This document shows, piece after piece, positions 26,080-34,949 of a stretch of 64,000 nucleotides of DNA. The stretch is from Pseudomonas sp. R5-89-07 (GTDB lineage Bacteria; Pseudomonadota; Gammaproteobacteria; Pseudomonadales; Pseudomonadaceae), in NCBI RefSeq assembly GCF_003851685.1, contig NZ_CP027727.1, forward strand, positions 4,092,001-4,156,000. The letters are read 5' to 3'. The notes beneath the pieces were generated by a model. It ran no database searches, was not told the origin of the DNA, and worked only from the letters and a program-made list of their open reading frames with translations. How positions within the stretch are numbered: the stretch's first letter is position 1; the number at the start of each line of letters is the position of its first letter. A program made the position numbers and the translations under genes.

Positions 26080-27075
26080 ATGAAAGCTTACGCCGTACCT
26101 TTCGAAAAGTTCGTCAACCTCGCCGACGCCCGCCTGGGCACCAAGATCATCGAAGTCACCGATGACTGGTTCGCCGACGCCAATCGCCTGTTCCAGCCGA
26201 CCCCGGCCGTGTGGAAGGAGGGCGTTTTCGATGACAACGGCAAGTGGATGGACGGCTGGGAGTCACGCCGCAAGCGCTTCGAAGGCTACGACAGCGCGGT
26301 GATCCGCCTGGGCGTACCGGGCTCGATCAAAGGCGTGGACATCGACACTTCATTCTTCACCGGCAACTTCCCGCCATCGGCCTCCCTGGAAGCCTGCTTC
26401 CTCGCCTCGGGCGAGCCGGATGCCAACACCCAGTGGGTGGAAGTGCTGTCGGCCGTGGAGCTGCAAGGTAACAGCCACCATTACCACGAGATCAACAATG
26501 CGCAGGCGTTCAGCCACCTGCGGTTCAACATCTACCCGGATGGCGGGGTAGCGCGTCTGCGCGTGTACGGCGTGCCATTCCGCGACTGGTCTGCGGTGGG
26601 CGACAACGAACAGGTCGACCTGGCTGCCGCGCTCAATGGCGGGCGTGCCCTGGCCTGCTCCGATGAACACTTCGGGCGCATGAGCAACATCCTCAACCCG
26701 GGCCGTGGCATCAACATGGGCGATGGCTGGGAAACCGCGCGTCGCCGTACGCCGGGCAATGACTGGGTGATCGTCGCGCTGGGTCACCCTGGCGAGATCG
26801 AGAAGATCATCGTCGACACCCTGCACTTCAAGGGCAACTACCCGGACACCTGCTCGATCCAGGGCGCGTTCGTCAAGGGCGGTACTGACAGCCAGATCGA
26901 GACCCAATCGCTGTTCTGGCGTGAACTGCTGCCGGCACAGAAACTGGAAATGCACGCCGAACACACCTTCGCCGAGCAGATCAAGGCGCTGGGGCCGATT
27001 ACCCATATCCGTCTGAATGTGTTCCCGGATGGTGGTGTGAGCCGCCTGCGGGTACTGGGCAAGGTAGCCAAATAA
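26080..27075 (+). CDS. alc: Allantoicase
   Basis: A 331-residue protein made of two similar beta-sandwich halves. The first has [20 protein letters not shown] and the second [20 protein letters not shown]; each half ends in an RLRVYG/RLRVLG motif. It splits allantoate into ureidoglycolate and urea. It follows uraD after 41 bases with an AAGAAGA ribosome-binding site, so it belongs to the same operon. Confidence 0.95.
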   Translation: MKAYAVPFEKFVNLADARLGTKIIEVTDDWFADANRLFQPTPAVWKEGVFDDNGKWMDGWESRRKRFEGYDSAVIRLGVPGSIKGVDIDTSFFTGNFPPSASLEACFLASGEPDANTQWVEVLSAVELQGNSHHYHEINNAQAFSHLRFNIYPDGGVARLRVYGVPFRDWSAVGDNEQVDLAAALNGGRALACSDEHFGRMSNILNPGRGINMGDGWETARRRTPGNDWVIVALGHPGEIEKIIVDTLHFKGNYPDTCSIQGAFVKGGTDSQIETQSLFWRELLPAQKLEMHAEHTFAEQIKALGPITHIRLNVFPDGGVSRLRVLGKVAK

Positions 27076-27086
27076 GCGGTAAACCC

Positions 27087-27180
27087 TGTGGCGAGGGAGC
27101 TTGCTCCCGCTGGAGTGCGAAGCGCTCCCAAGATTTCAGGGCCGCTACGAAGCCCAGCGGGAGCAAGCTCCCTCGCCACA
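27087..27180. repeat. REPIN-like inverted pair, GGGAGCAAGCTCCC class
   Basis: The ends TGTGGCGAGGGAGCTTGCTC and its inverse enclose a centre of about 50 bases. It lies inside the purine operon between alc and allA and may set mRNA stability between them. It is the fourth REP class in the window. Confidence 0.85.
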
Positions 27181-27219
27181 ACAACAGATCCAACACAGCA
27201 TTCGGATAAGAAGACAGCC

Positions 27220-27723
27220 ATGCGCACACTGATGATCGAACCCCTGACCAAAGAAGCCTTCGCCCCCTTCGGAGACGTTATCGAAACCGATGGCAGCGAT
27301 CACTTCATGATCAACAACGGGTCGACCATGCGCTTTCACAAACTGGCGACGGTCGAAACAGCACAGCCTGAAGACCACGCCATCATCAGCATCTTCCGCG
27401 CCGACGCGCAGGACATGCCGCTGACCGTGTGCATGTTGGAGAGACACCCGCTGGGCAGCCAGGCCTTCATTCCGCTGCTCGGCAACCCCTTTCTGATCGT
27501 GGTCGCGCCACTTGGCGATGTACCGGTATCAGGCTTGGTCCGCGCCTTCGTCACCAACGGCAGGCAGGGCATCAATTACCATCGCGGCGTCTGGCACCAC
27601 CCGGTGCTGACGATCGAAAAGCGGGATGACTTCCTGGTGGTTGATCGCAGTGGCACAGGCAATAACTGCGATGAGCATTTTTTCAAAGAGGATGAGCGGT
27701 TGATCCTCGCCCCCCACCAATAA
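27220..27723 (+). CDS. allA: Ureidoglycolate lyase
   Basis: A 167-residue cupin-type enzyme that cleaves ureidoglycolate into glyoxylate and urea. Typical segments are IEPLTKEAFAPFGDVIE at the N-terminus and GINYHRGVWHHPVL near residue 110-123, whose histidines face the active site. It completes the route from urate to glyoxylate in this cluster. Confidence 0.95.
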   Translation: MRTLMIEPLTKEAFAPFGDVIETDGSDHFMINNGSTMRFHKLATVETAQPEDHAIISIFRADAQDMPLTVCMLERHPLGSQAFIPLLGNPFLIVVAPLGDVPVSGLVRAFVTNGRQGINYHRGVWHHPVLTIEKRDDFLVVDRSGTGNNCDEHFFKEDERLILAPHQ

Positions 27724-27774
27724 GAGAAGGTCTGATCACCCGACAACAAGGGTGACAGGCGAGAGGTAAAGACT

Positions 27775-29061
27775 GTGGAAGCACATTTGATGGAATGGCT
27801 GAACCTGAGCGTGCGCTGGGTTCACATGATCACCGGCGTCGCCTGGATCGGCGCTTCTTTCTACTTCGTCTGGCTGGAAAACAACCTCAATCGCGTCAAC
27901 CCCAAGAGCGGCCTGGCCGGTGACTTGTGGGCGATTCACGGTGGCGGCATCTACCACCTGGAAAAGTACAAACTGGCCCCGCCGACCATGCCGGACAACC
28001 TGCACTGGTTCAAATGGGAAGCCTATTTCACCTGGATGTCGGGCATTGCGCTGCTGTGCGTGGTGTTCTACTGGAATCCGACCCTCTACCTGCTCGCCCC
28101 CGGCAGCAGCCTGAGCGGCACCGAAGGCGTATTGCTGGGCATCGGCTCACTGTTCGCCGGCTGGTTCATCTACTCCTTCCTCTGCGACTCAGCCCTGGGC
28201 AAGCGCCCTGCCCTGCTCGGTTTGATCCTGTTCGTGCTGTTGATTGCGGCGGCCTACGGCTTCAGCAAGGTGTTCAGCGGTCGTGGCGCCTACCTGCATG
28301 TGGGCGCGGTGATCGGCACGATCATGGTCGGCAACGTGTTCCGCATCATCATGCCCGCCCAGCGCGCATTGGTGGCGGCCATCGCCGAGAACCGCACACC
28401 CGACCCGGCGCTGCCGGCCAAGGGCTTGCTGCGCTCGCGGCACAACAACTACTTCACCCTGCCGGTGCTGTTCATCATGATCAGCAACCACTTCCCGAGC
28501 ACCTATGGCAGCCACTACAACTGGCTGATCCTGGCCGGGATTGCCGTGGCGGCGGTATTGGTGCGCCACTACTTCAACACCCGGCATAACAGCCAGAAGT
28601 ATGCATGGACCTTACCGGTGGGCGCGCTGGCAATGATCAGCCTGGCCTATGTGACCGGGCCCACGCCGGCGCCGGAAGTGGCCAAGGCACCTGCGAAGAT
28701 TGAGTACCAGCCATTGCCGGAAACCGCCCTGGGTGGTGGCTTGAAACCCGCAGCCCCTGCCGCACCGGCTGAGCCCGCCGCAGCACCGGCCCAGGCGACG
28801 ATTGATTTCGACAAGGTGCATGGCGTAATCCAGGAACGCTGCGCCGTGTGCCACTCGGCCAAGCCCACCAGTCCGCTGTTCAGCACCGCGCCGGCTGGGG
28901 TGATGTTCGACACCCCGGCGCAGATCCAGCAGCAGGCTGCGCGCATTCAAGCGCAGGCCGTCGCGAGCCAGATCATGCCGCTGGGCAACATTACCCAGAT
29001 GACCCAGCAGGAGCGGGATTTGATTGGCACCTGGATCAATCAGGGGGCGCGTACCAACTAG
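27775..29061 (+). CDS. puuD: Membrane urate hydroxylase PuuD with C-terminal cytochrome c
   Basis: A 428-residue protein starting with GTG at 27775 behind GAGAGG. About eight membrane helices form the DUF989/PuuD domain (residues about 10-290). A Pro/Ala-rich linker (about 320-345) leads to a cytochrome c domain with one haem motif CAVCH at 356-360. PuuD oxidises urate to 5-hydroxyisourate and passes electrons to the respiratory chain, in place of soluble uricase or HpxO. It lies directly after allA in the purine operon. Confidence 0.93.
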   Translation: MEAHLMEWLNLSVRWVHMITGVAWIGASFYFVWLENNLNRVNPKSGLAGDLWAIHGGGIYHLEKYKLAPPTMPDNLHWFKWEAYFTWMSGIALLCVVFYWNPTLYLLAPGSSLSGTEGVLLGIGSLFAGWFIYSFLCDSALGKRPALLGLILFVLLIAAAYGFSKVFSGRGAYLHVGAVIGTIMVGNVFRIIMPAQRALVAAIAENRTPDPALPAKGLLRSRHNNYFTLPVLFIMISNHFPSTYGSHYNWLILAGIAVAAVLVRHYFNTRHNSQKYAWTLPVGALAMISLAYVTGPTPAPEVAKAPAKIEYQPLPETALGGGLKPAAPAAPAEPAAAPAQATIDFDKVHGVIQERCAVCHSAKPTSPLFSTAPAGVMFDTPAQIQQQAARIQAQAVASQIMPLGNITQMTQQERDLIGTWINQGARTN

Positions 29062-29079
29062 TTGATTCACACAGATCCA

Positions 29080-29170
29080 ATGTGGGAGGGGGCTTGCCCC
29101 CGATGAGGGTGTGTCAGTGAATGCATCTGTAAATGACGCTCCGCTATCGGGGGCAAGCCCCCTCCCACAT
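29080..29170. repeat. REPIN (GGGGGCTTGCCCCC class)
   Basis: An inverted REP pair of 91 bases with ends ATGTGGGAGGGGGCTTGCCC and its reverse. It lies between puuD and the NCS2 permease gene on the same strand. Confidence 0.9.
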
Positions 29171-29256
29171 TTGGGCCAGCATCGTTTTGAAGATTGAGTT
29201 ACACCCGGCAATTGAATGCCAAACAACACAACAATAAAAAAGATTCGAGGTGTTGC

Positions 29257-30603
29257 ATGTCCCAGTTAGAAACGCAGAACCCTGCCGCGCCCGCCATGGT
29301 GCGGCTGCCCCTCTTGCAATTGATTCTGGTAGGCCTGCAACACGTCTTGCTGATGTACGGCGGTGCCGTCGCCGTGCCCCTGATCATTGGCCAGGCCGCC
29401 GGGCTGAGCCGTGAAGAAATCGCCTTCCTGATCAACGCCGACCTGTTGGTCGCCGGTATCGCCACCCTGGTGCAGTCGTTCGGCATCGGCCCGGTGGGCA
29501 TTCGCATGCCGGTGATGATGGGCGCCAGTTTTGCCGCCGTCGGCAGCATGGTCGCCATGGCAGGCATGCCTGGCATCGGCTTGCAGGGGATTTTCGGCGC
29601 GACCATCGCCGCCGGGTTCTTCGGCATGCTTATCGCGCCGTTCATGTCCAGGATCGTGCGTTTTTTCCCGCCGCTGGTGACCGGTACCGTGATTACCGCC
29701 ATCGGCCTTTCGCTGTTTCCCGTGGCCGTGAACTGGGCCGGTGGCGGCAGTGCCGCCGCTACGTTCGGCTCGCCGGTGTACCTGGCGATTGCCGCGCTGG
29801 TGCTGGCCACCATCCTGCTGATCAACCGCTTCATGCGTGGCTTCTGGGTGAACATCTCGGTGCTGATCGGCATGGGCCTGGGCTACGCATTATGCGGCAC
29901 GCTCGGCATGGTCGACCTCAGCGGCCTGGCCCAGGCACCGTGGGTGCAGGTGGTGACCCCGCTGCACTTCGGCATGCCCACATTCGAGTTGGCGCCGATC
30001 CTGTCGATGTGCCTGGTGGTGGTGATCATTTTTGTCGAGTCCACCGGGATGTTCCTCGCCCTGGGCAAAATCACCGGCCAGGAGGTCACGCCGAAGATGC
30101 TGCGCCGTGGTTTGCTGTGTGATGCCGGCGCGTCGTTCTTTGCCGGTTTCTTCAATACCTTCACCCACTCCTCGTTCGCGCAGAACATCGGCCTGGTGCA
30201 GATGACCGGCGTGCGCTGCCGCTCGGTCACGATCATGGCCGGTGCGTTCCTGATTGTGCTGAGCCTGTTGCCCAAGGCCGCCTACCTGGTGGCGTCGATT
30301 CCACCGGCGGTACTGGGCGGCGCGGCGATTGCGATGTTCGGCATGGTCGCGGCGACCGGTATCAAGATCCTGCAGGAAGCCGACATCGCCGACCGACGCA
30401 ACCAATTGCTGGTAGCAGTAAGCATCGGCATGGGCCTGATCCCGGTGGTGCGCCCGGAGTTCTTCGCGCAATTGCCGTTATGGATGAGCCCGATCACCCA
30501 CAGTGGCATCGCCATGGCCACCCTCAGCGCGTTGTCGCTGAACATCCTGTTCAACATTCTCGGCGGTGCGGAACGCCCTGCCGTTGAGCACGCCCACAGC
30601 TGA
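29257..30603 (+). CDS. NCS2 uric acid/xanthine permease
   Basis: A 448-residue transporter of the UraA/XanQ/UacT branch. Family marks are LVGLQHVLLMYGGAVAVPLIIG, the QSFGIGPVGIRMPVMMGASFAAV region and VESTGMFLALGKITG near residue 270. Its place after puuD makes urate or xanthine the likely substrate. The ATG at 29257 follows CGAGG; an earlier in-frame start would add a polar 21-residue leader. This is the second purine transporter of the cluster, distinct from the AzgA type. Confidence 0.92.
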   Translation: MSQLETQNPAAPAMVRLPLLQLILVGLQHVLLMYGGAVAVPLIIGQAAGLSREEIAFLINADLLVAGIATLVQSFGIGPVGIRMPVMMGASFAAVGSMVAMAGMPGIGLQGIFGATIAAGFFGMLIAPFMSRIVRFFPPLVTGTVITAIGLSLFPVAVNWAGGGSAAATFGSPVYLAIAALVLATILLINRFMRGFWVNISVLIGMGLGYALCGTLGMVDLSGLAQAPWVQVVTPLHFGMPTFELAPILSMCLVVVIIFVESTGMFLALGKITGQEVTPKMLRRGLLCDAGASFFAGFFNTFTHSSFAQNIGLVQMTGVRCRSVTIMAGAFLIVLSLLPKAAYLVASIPPAVLGGAAIAMFGMVAATGIKILQEADIADRRNQLLVAVSIGMGLIPVVRPEFFAQLPLWMSPITHSGIAMATLSALSLNILFNILGGAERPAVEHAHS

Positions 30604-30674
30604 AGCGTGCCCCATCGTCGCCTTGTGCGCGCTGTAACGGCGCACTTGAGCCCAGACGTGGGAGCCAGTATTCT

Positions 30675-30722
30675 CCGCGCCCGCTTGAATCGACGGTTTT
30701 TTACCGCCTTGGCGCGGCTTTT
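30675..30722 (+). terminator. Possible two-stem terminator after the NCS2 permease
   Basis: An outer stem CCGCGCC/GGCGCGG (seven perfect pairs) encloses an inner CGGT/ACCG hairpin around a T-run and is followed by CTTTT. The long loop is unusual for a simple terminator. It sits 71 bases after the permease stop and before the porin gene. Confidence 0.5.
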
Positions 30723-30737
30723 GCTACAGCCATAAAG

Positions 30738-30754
30738 TTGACCAATCAGACGAG
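30738..30754. promoter_or_regulatory. TTGACCAATCAG site before the porin gene
   Basis: TTGACCAATCAGACGAG resembles the 24414-24430 site in front of puuE at 13 of 17 positions and carries the RutR-type half-site TTGACCA. It is 76 bases before the end of the gap, at a normal promoter distance. Confidence 0.4.
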
Positions 30755-30829
30755 TTCTTCAGCAAATCCAAAGGCGCCACACCAGAGCGCCAGATTAAAA
30801 AACATAAAACTTTAACTCGGGAGCACCGA

Positions 30830-31615
30830 ATGAAACCTATGTTCAAAGGCCTGATGCTGGCGGGATCCCTGCTGGCCGGCGGCCAAGCCGTGGCCGGTGA
30901 TTTGTTGCAGTGGCAGAACAACAGCCTGACGTATCTGTGGGGCAAGAGCTTTACCGTCAACCCGCAGATCCAGCAAACCGTCACGTTCGAACATGCCGAC
31001 GCGTGGAAATACGGCGACAACTTCTTCTTCCTCGACCGCATCTTTTACAACGGCAAGGAAGACGGTAACGTCGGCCCAAATACCTACTACGGCGAGTTCA
31101 GCCCACGCTTGTCGTTCGGCAAGATTCTCGACAAAGACCTCTTATTCGGCCCGATCAAGGATGTATTGCTGGCCTTCACTTACGAGTTCGGCGAAGGCGA
31201 CAACGAGTCGTACTTGCTGGGTCCGGCGTTTGATTTGAATATTCCGGGCTTCGACTACTTCCAGTTGAACTTCTATCAGCGTCAGACCGAAGGCAACCGC
31301 CCGGGTGACGGCGTGTGGCAGATCACGCCGGTGTGGTCGTACACCATCCCCGTGGGCAACTCCGATGTGTTGATCGACGGTTTCATGGACTGGGTGGTCG
31401 ATAACGACAAGAACGCCCGCGGCACTTATCACGCCAACCTGCACTTCAACCCGCAGGTCAAATATGACCTGGGCAAGGCGCTGCATTGGGGCGACAAACA
31501 GTTGTATGTGGGCTTTGAATACGACTACTGGAAGAACAAGTACGGGATCGAGGATTCGGGGGCGTTCAAGACGACCCAGGATACGGCGAGCTTCCTGGTC
31601 AAGTATCACTTCTGA
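30830..31615 (+). CDS. Tsx/OmpK-type nucleoside outer-membrane channel
   Basis: A 261-residue outer-membrane protein with a signal peptide (MKPMFKGLMLAGSLLAGGQAV, cleavage near AVAG-D) and alternating beta-strands rich in Tyr, Phe and Trp. It ends in the terminal Phe of VKYHF, as outer-membrane barrels do. It resembles the nucleoside-specific channel Tsx/OmpK family. Together with the two NCS2 permeases it would bring purines or nucleosides through both membranes. Confidence 0.85.
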   Translation: MKPMFKGLMLAGSLLAGGQAVAGDLLQWQNNSLTYLWGKSFTVNPQIQQTVTFEHADAWKYGDNFFFLDRIFYNGKEDGNVGPNTYYGEFSPRLSFGKILDKDLLFGPIKDVLLAFTYEFGEGDNESYLLGPAFDLNIPGFDYFQLNFYQRQTEGNRPGDGVWQITPVWSYTIPVGNSDVLIDGFMDWVVDNDKNARGTYHANLHFNPQVKYDLGKALHWGDKQLYVGFEYDYWKNKYGIEDSGAFKTTQDTASFLVKYHF

Positions 31616-31635
31616 CTGAGCACCGCCTTTCAACC

Positions 31636-31654
31636 TGTGGGAGGGGGCGTGCCC
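31636..31654. repeat. Truncated REP unit
   Basis: GTGGGAGGGGGCGTGCCCT is the left part of a GGGGGCTTGCCCCC-class REP that breaks off exactly where the 14-base inverted repeat starts (31653). It looks like a REP cut by a later rearrangement. Confidence 0.6.
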
Positions 31655-31811
31655 TAATGCCAGTCAATCAAGGTTTTTTGTAGGAGCGAGCTTGCTCGCG
31701 AAGAACTCAGGGCTCTCGCGTTTATTCAGACTGAACGCGTTGCCTGGACGTTTTTCGCGAGCAAGCTCGCTCCTACAATGAGCCCCTTTCGCTTAACTGA
31801 CTGGCATTAGG
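31653..31811. repeat. 14-base inverted repeat flanking a REPIN
   Basis: CCTAATGCCAGTCA at 31653-31666 is a perfect reverse complement of TGACTGGCATTAGG at 31798-31811. The right arm is the last codons of the patatin gene, so the left arm is an inverted copy of a gene end. The REPIN at 31678-31778 lies between the arms. Confidence 0.7.
31678..31778. repeat. REPIN, GAGCAAGCTC class
   Basis: A 101-base inverted pair nearly identical to 15345-15445, including AACTCAGGGC and AACGCGTTGCCTG in the centre. It lies between the convergent ends of the porin and patatin genes. Confidence 0.88.
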
Positions 31812-32926
31812 CCGAGGAATCGCGACAGTTCCTCGCGCTTGGCCAACGCATCTTTGCGCCCCAACTCAATCAACTCACTGCAATACCCCGCCTCGAACAA
31901 CAAGTAACTCAACACGCCCGCCCCGCTCGTCTTGGTCGCCCCTGGCCCACGCAAGAACATACGCAACGCCGCCGGCAGTTCCTGGCGATGCCGCGCCGCG
32001 ATTTCGTCGATCGGCTGACTGGGCGCAATCACCAGCACATCCACCGCCGCCACCCCAGGCGACGCATGGCTGAATTGATTCAAGCGTTCCAGCAATTCGA
32101 TATCACTTTCCAGGCTGTCAATGAACGTACTGTTGAGCATGTGCCCACCGATTTGCGCGAGGGTCGGTTCCTGGCCGGTGTAGGTGCGCGGCGTCGAGGG
32201 TTCATTGCCGCGCGGGTTACCGCTGACGCCTACCACCAGCACGCGACTCGCGCCCAGGTGCAAAGCCGGGCTGATCGGGGCTGACTGGCGAACGGCGCCG
32301 TCACCGAAAAACTCCTGGTCGAGTTTCACCGGGGCGAACAGCAAGGGAATCGCAGAACTGGCCAGCAAGTGTTCAACCGTGAGTTGGGTCGGCACGCCGA
32401 TCCGCCGATGCCGCAGCCAGGGGGCGATGGTGCCGCCGCCTTGGTAGAAGGTCACCGCTTGCCCGGATTCATAGCCGAACGCGGTGACCGCCACGGCGTG
32501 CAGATGCTTGTGCCGGATAGCGTCGTCGATCCCCGCCAGGTGCAGTTTGTCTTGCAGCAGATCGCGCAGCGGTGAACTGTCGAGCAACGCCACCGGGAAC
32601 TGCCGGCCCAGGCCCAACAAGCTATGAATAAGAAAGCGGCTCGCCTGGCGGATCACTCCCCGCCAGTCGCTGCGCAGGACCAGATGGCTGCGAAAGCCTT
32701 GCCAGAAAGCCGTGAGGCGTTGAATGGCGGCGGGGAAGTCAGTCGCGCCACTGGCCAAGGTGACCGCATTGATCGCCCCGGCGGACGTGCCGACAATCAC
32801 CGGAAACGGATTCGGCGCCCCCGGCGGCAGCAACTCGGCAATCGCCGCCAACACCCCCACCTGATACGCCGCTCGCGCCCCGCCGCCGGAAAGAATCAAG
32901 CCTGTAACCGGTTCAGCTGGGCGCAT
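31793..32926 (-). CDS. Patatin-like phospholipase
   Basis: A 377-residue patatin-family acyl hydrolase. The oxyanion-hole loop SGGGARAAYQVG is at residues 13-24, the nucleophile elbow GTSAG at 46-50 (Ser48) and the catalytic Asp in FFGDGAVRQSAP near residue 215. There is no signal peptide, so it is probably cytoplasmic or membrane-associated. It ends inside the inverted repeat described above. The lipid substrate is unknown. Confidence 0.9.
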   Translation of the reverse strand: MRPAEPVTGLILSGGGARAAYQVGVLAAIAELLPPGAPNPFPVIVGTSAGAINAVTLASGATDFPAAIQRLTAFWQGFRSHLVLRSDWRGVIRQASRFLIHSLLGLGRQFPVALLDSSPLRDLLQDKLHLAGIDDAIRHKHLHAVAVTAFGYESGQAVTFYQGGGTIAPWLRHRRIGVPTQLTVEHLLASSAIPLLFAPVKLDQEFFGDGAVRQSAPISPALHLGASRVLVVGVSGNPRGNEPSTPRTYTGQEPTLAQIGGHMLNSTFIDSLESDIELLERLNQFSHASPGVAAVDVLVIAPSQPIDEIAARHRQELPAALRMFLRGPGATKTSGAGVLSYLLFEAGYCSELIELGRKDALAKREELSRFLGLMPVS

Positions 32927-32955
32927 TGCGTCACTCCATATGGGAAAGGTCAGTC

Positions 32956-33891
32956 TTACCGACGGCGTTTTTCGTACAACTTGGGTTCACCCGGTGGCCG
33001 GCTCTTGAAGCGGCGGTGAGTCCACAGGTATTGCTCGGGGCATTCACGAATCGAAGCTTCAACCCATTGGTTGATGCGCAGGCAGTCGATTTCGTCCGTC
33101 TCGCCGGGGAAATCGGTCAGCGGCGCATGAATCACCAGGCGATAGCCGCTGCCATCGGCAAGGCGTTCCTGGGTGAACGGCACCACCAAGGCTTTGCCCA
33201 GGCGCGCGAACTTGCTGGTGGCGGTAACCGTGGCGGCCTGGATGCCGAACAACGGCACGAAGATACTTTGCTTGGCGCCGTAATCCTGGTCTGGTGCGTA
33301 CCAGATCGCACGGCCGGCGCGCAGCAGCTTGAGCATGCCGCGCACATCGTCGCGCTCCACGGCCAGGGAATCGAGGTTGTGACGCTCGCGGCCACGGCGC
33401 TGGATGAAGTCGAACAGCGGGTTGCCGTGTTCGCGGTACATGCCGTCGATGGTGTGCTTTTGCCCGAGCAGGGCGGCGCCGATTTCCAGCGTGGTGAAGT
33501 GCAAGGCCATCAGGATCACGCCCTTGCCTTCCAGTTGCGCCTGGGTGAGATGCTCCAACCCCTGCACATGAGCCAGCCGCGCCAGGCGCGGTTTGGGCCA
33601 CCACCAGCTCATGGCCATCTCGAAGAAAGCGATACCGGTGGAAGCAAAATTTTCCTTGAGCAGGCTTTTGCGCTCCTTGGCGGACTTCTCCGGGAAGCAC
33701 AACTCCAGGTTGCGCGCGGCAATGCGTCGGCGCTCGCCGGCCACGCGGTACATGCCCGCGCCCAACAGGCGACCAATGGTCAGCAGCACCCGGTACGGCA
33801 GTTGGGTGACCAGCCACAGCAGGCCCAGCCCCAGCCATAACGGCCAAAAACGCGGGTGAAGAAATACAGCTCGAAAACGCGGGCGATCCAT
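32956..33891 (-). CDS. lpxL: Lipid A acyltransferase LpxL/HtrB
   Basis: A 311-residue late acyltransferase of lipid A synthesis. It has one N-terminal membrane helix ([19 protein letters not shown]) and the HX4E active-site motif in [10 protein letters not shown] near residue 130. It adds a secondary acyl chain to Kdo2-lipid A at the inner membrane. The ATG at 33891 follows GGAAT; a TTG seven codons upstream is possible but less likely. It is divergent from minC, as in other Pseudomonas, and the patatin gene follows after 29 bases. Confidence 0.9.
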   Translation of the reverse strand: MDRPRFRAVFLHPRFWPLWLGLGLLWLVTQLPYRVLLTIGRLLGAGMYRVAGERRRIAARNLELCFPEKSAKERKSLLKENFASTGIAFFEMAMSWWWPKPRLARLAHVQGLEHLTQAQLEGKGVILMALHFTTLEIGAALLGQKHTIDGMYREHGNPLFDFIQRRGRERHNLDSLAVERDDVRGMLKLLRAGRAIWYAPDQDYGAKQSIFVPLFGIQAATVTATSKFARLGKALVVPFTQERLADGSGYRLVIHAPLTDFPGETDEIDCLRINQWVEASIRECPEQYLWTHRRFKSRPPGEPKLYEKRRR

Positions 33892-34010
33892 TACAGATTC
33901 CGGTAAAGACAAGGGCCGCGCATTCTACAACGGTTCGACTCGGCTTGCGGCGGGTGAGTGTTCTCGTTATAAGTCTCGACACTTTTCGCGACAAGCCGCT
34001 TTTGCCGACC

Positions 34011-34748
34011 ATGAGCCAAACCGAACCGCTAGACCAAGATCCCGTGTTCCAGCTGAAGGGCAGCATGCTCGCCATTACCGTGCTGGAACTGGCCCGCAAT
34101 GACCTCGACGCCCTCGACCGCCAACTGGCCGCCAAGGTCGCCCTGGCGCCGAACTTTTTCAACAATGCCCCGCTGGTGCTGGCCCTGGACAAACTCCCGG
34201 CCGGCCAAGGCGTCATCGACCTGCCGGGACTGATGCGCGTGTGCCGCTCCCACGGCCTGCGCACCCTGGCGATTCGCGCCAGCCGTATCGAAGATATTGC
34301 CGCGGCCATCGCCATTGAACTGCCAGTATTGCCGCCCTCCGGTGCACGCGAGCGTCCGCTGGAACCATTGGTCGGCGAAGAGAAGAAAAAACCGGAAAAA
34401 CCACCTGAACCGACGATCAGGCCGACCAGGATCATCACCTCGCCGGTGCGCGGCGGGCAGCAGATCTACGCCCAGGGCGGCGACCTTGTGGTGGTCTCCT
34501 CGGTCAGCCCCGGCGCGGAACTTCTCGCCGACGGTAACATCCATGTATACGGCCCGATGCGCGGACGTGCACTGGCCGGCATCAAGGGTGATACCAAAGC
34601 GCGTATTTTCTGCCAGCAGTTGACCGCTGAGCTGGTTTCCATCGCGGGTCAGTACAAGGTTTCCGAAGATTTGCGCCGTGATCCACTGTGGGGGGCTTCG
34701 GTACAGGTCAACCTGTCGGGCGATGTGTTGAACATCATCCGTCTTTAA
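34011..34748 (+). CDS. minC: Septum-site inhibitor MinC
   Basis: A 245-residue FtsZ inhibitor. The N-terminal domain (about 1-105) is followed by a charged Lys/Glu/Pro linker ([12 protein letters not shown], about 123-134). The C-terminal beta-helix domain starts near 145 with [18 protein letters not shown] and has [16 protein letters not shown]. It blocks polar division when bound to MinD. It is first of minC-minD-minE, but a 201-base gap separates it from minD. Confidence 0.95.
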   Translation: MSQTEPLDQDPVFQLKGSMLAITVLELARNDLDALDRQLAAKVALAPNFFNNAPLVLALDKLPAGQGVIDLPGLMRVCRSHGLRTLAIRASRIEDIAAAIAIELPVLPPSGARERPLEPLVGEEKKKPEKPPEPTIRPTRIITSPVRGGQQIYAQGGDLVVVSSVSPGAELLADGNIHVYGPMRGRALAGIKGDTKARIFCQQLTAELVSIAGQYKVSEDLRRDPLWGASVQVNLSGDVLNIIRL

Positions 34749-34949
34749 CGGATACTGCCGCATTTTCCAAGCATCTCTAGACTCTGATAGCAAAGCGAAA
34801 CTGGCAATACTTGCGTAGGACTATTTGGAAGTAGGGTGTTTCCCCTGAGGAAAACCTGGCTTTCCCCTACACAGGCTGTCCGCCTGCAGCGGGTTTCAAG
34901 AGATGTTTTTCAGGGACCGAAAGTCCTTTTTCCTTAGGGGTGAAACACC
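34749..34949 (+). other. Structured minC-minD spacer
   Basis: No gene is seen. The spacer contains inverted repeats GTAGGG (34831) / CCCTAC (34865), CAGGC/GCCTG (34872-34886) and GGAC/GTCC followed by five T residues (34914-34931), just before the minD ribosome-binding site AGGGGTG. It may contain a separate minD promoter or an RNA-level control element. Confidence 0.45.

Noticed and set aside
33059..34438. Minus-strand frame of 459 codons across lpxL and minC
   Set aside because: It runs antisense through minC and in another frame of lpxL, with no domain or translation signal.
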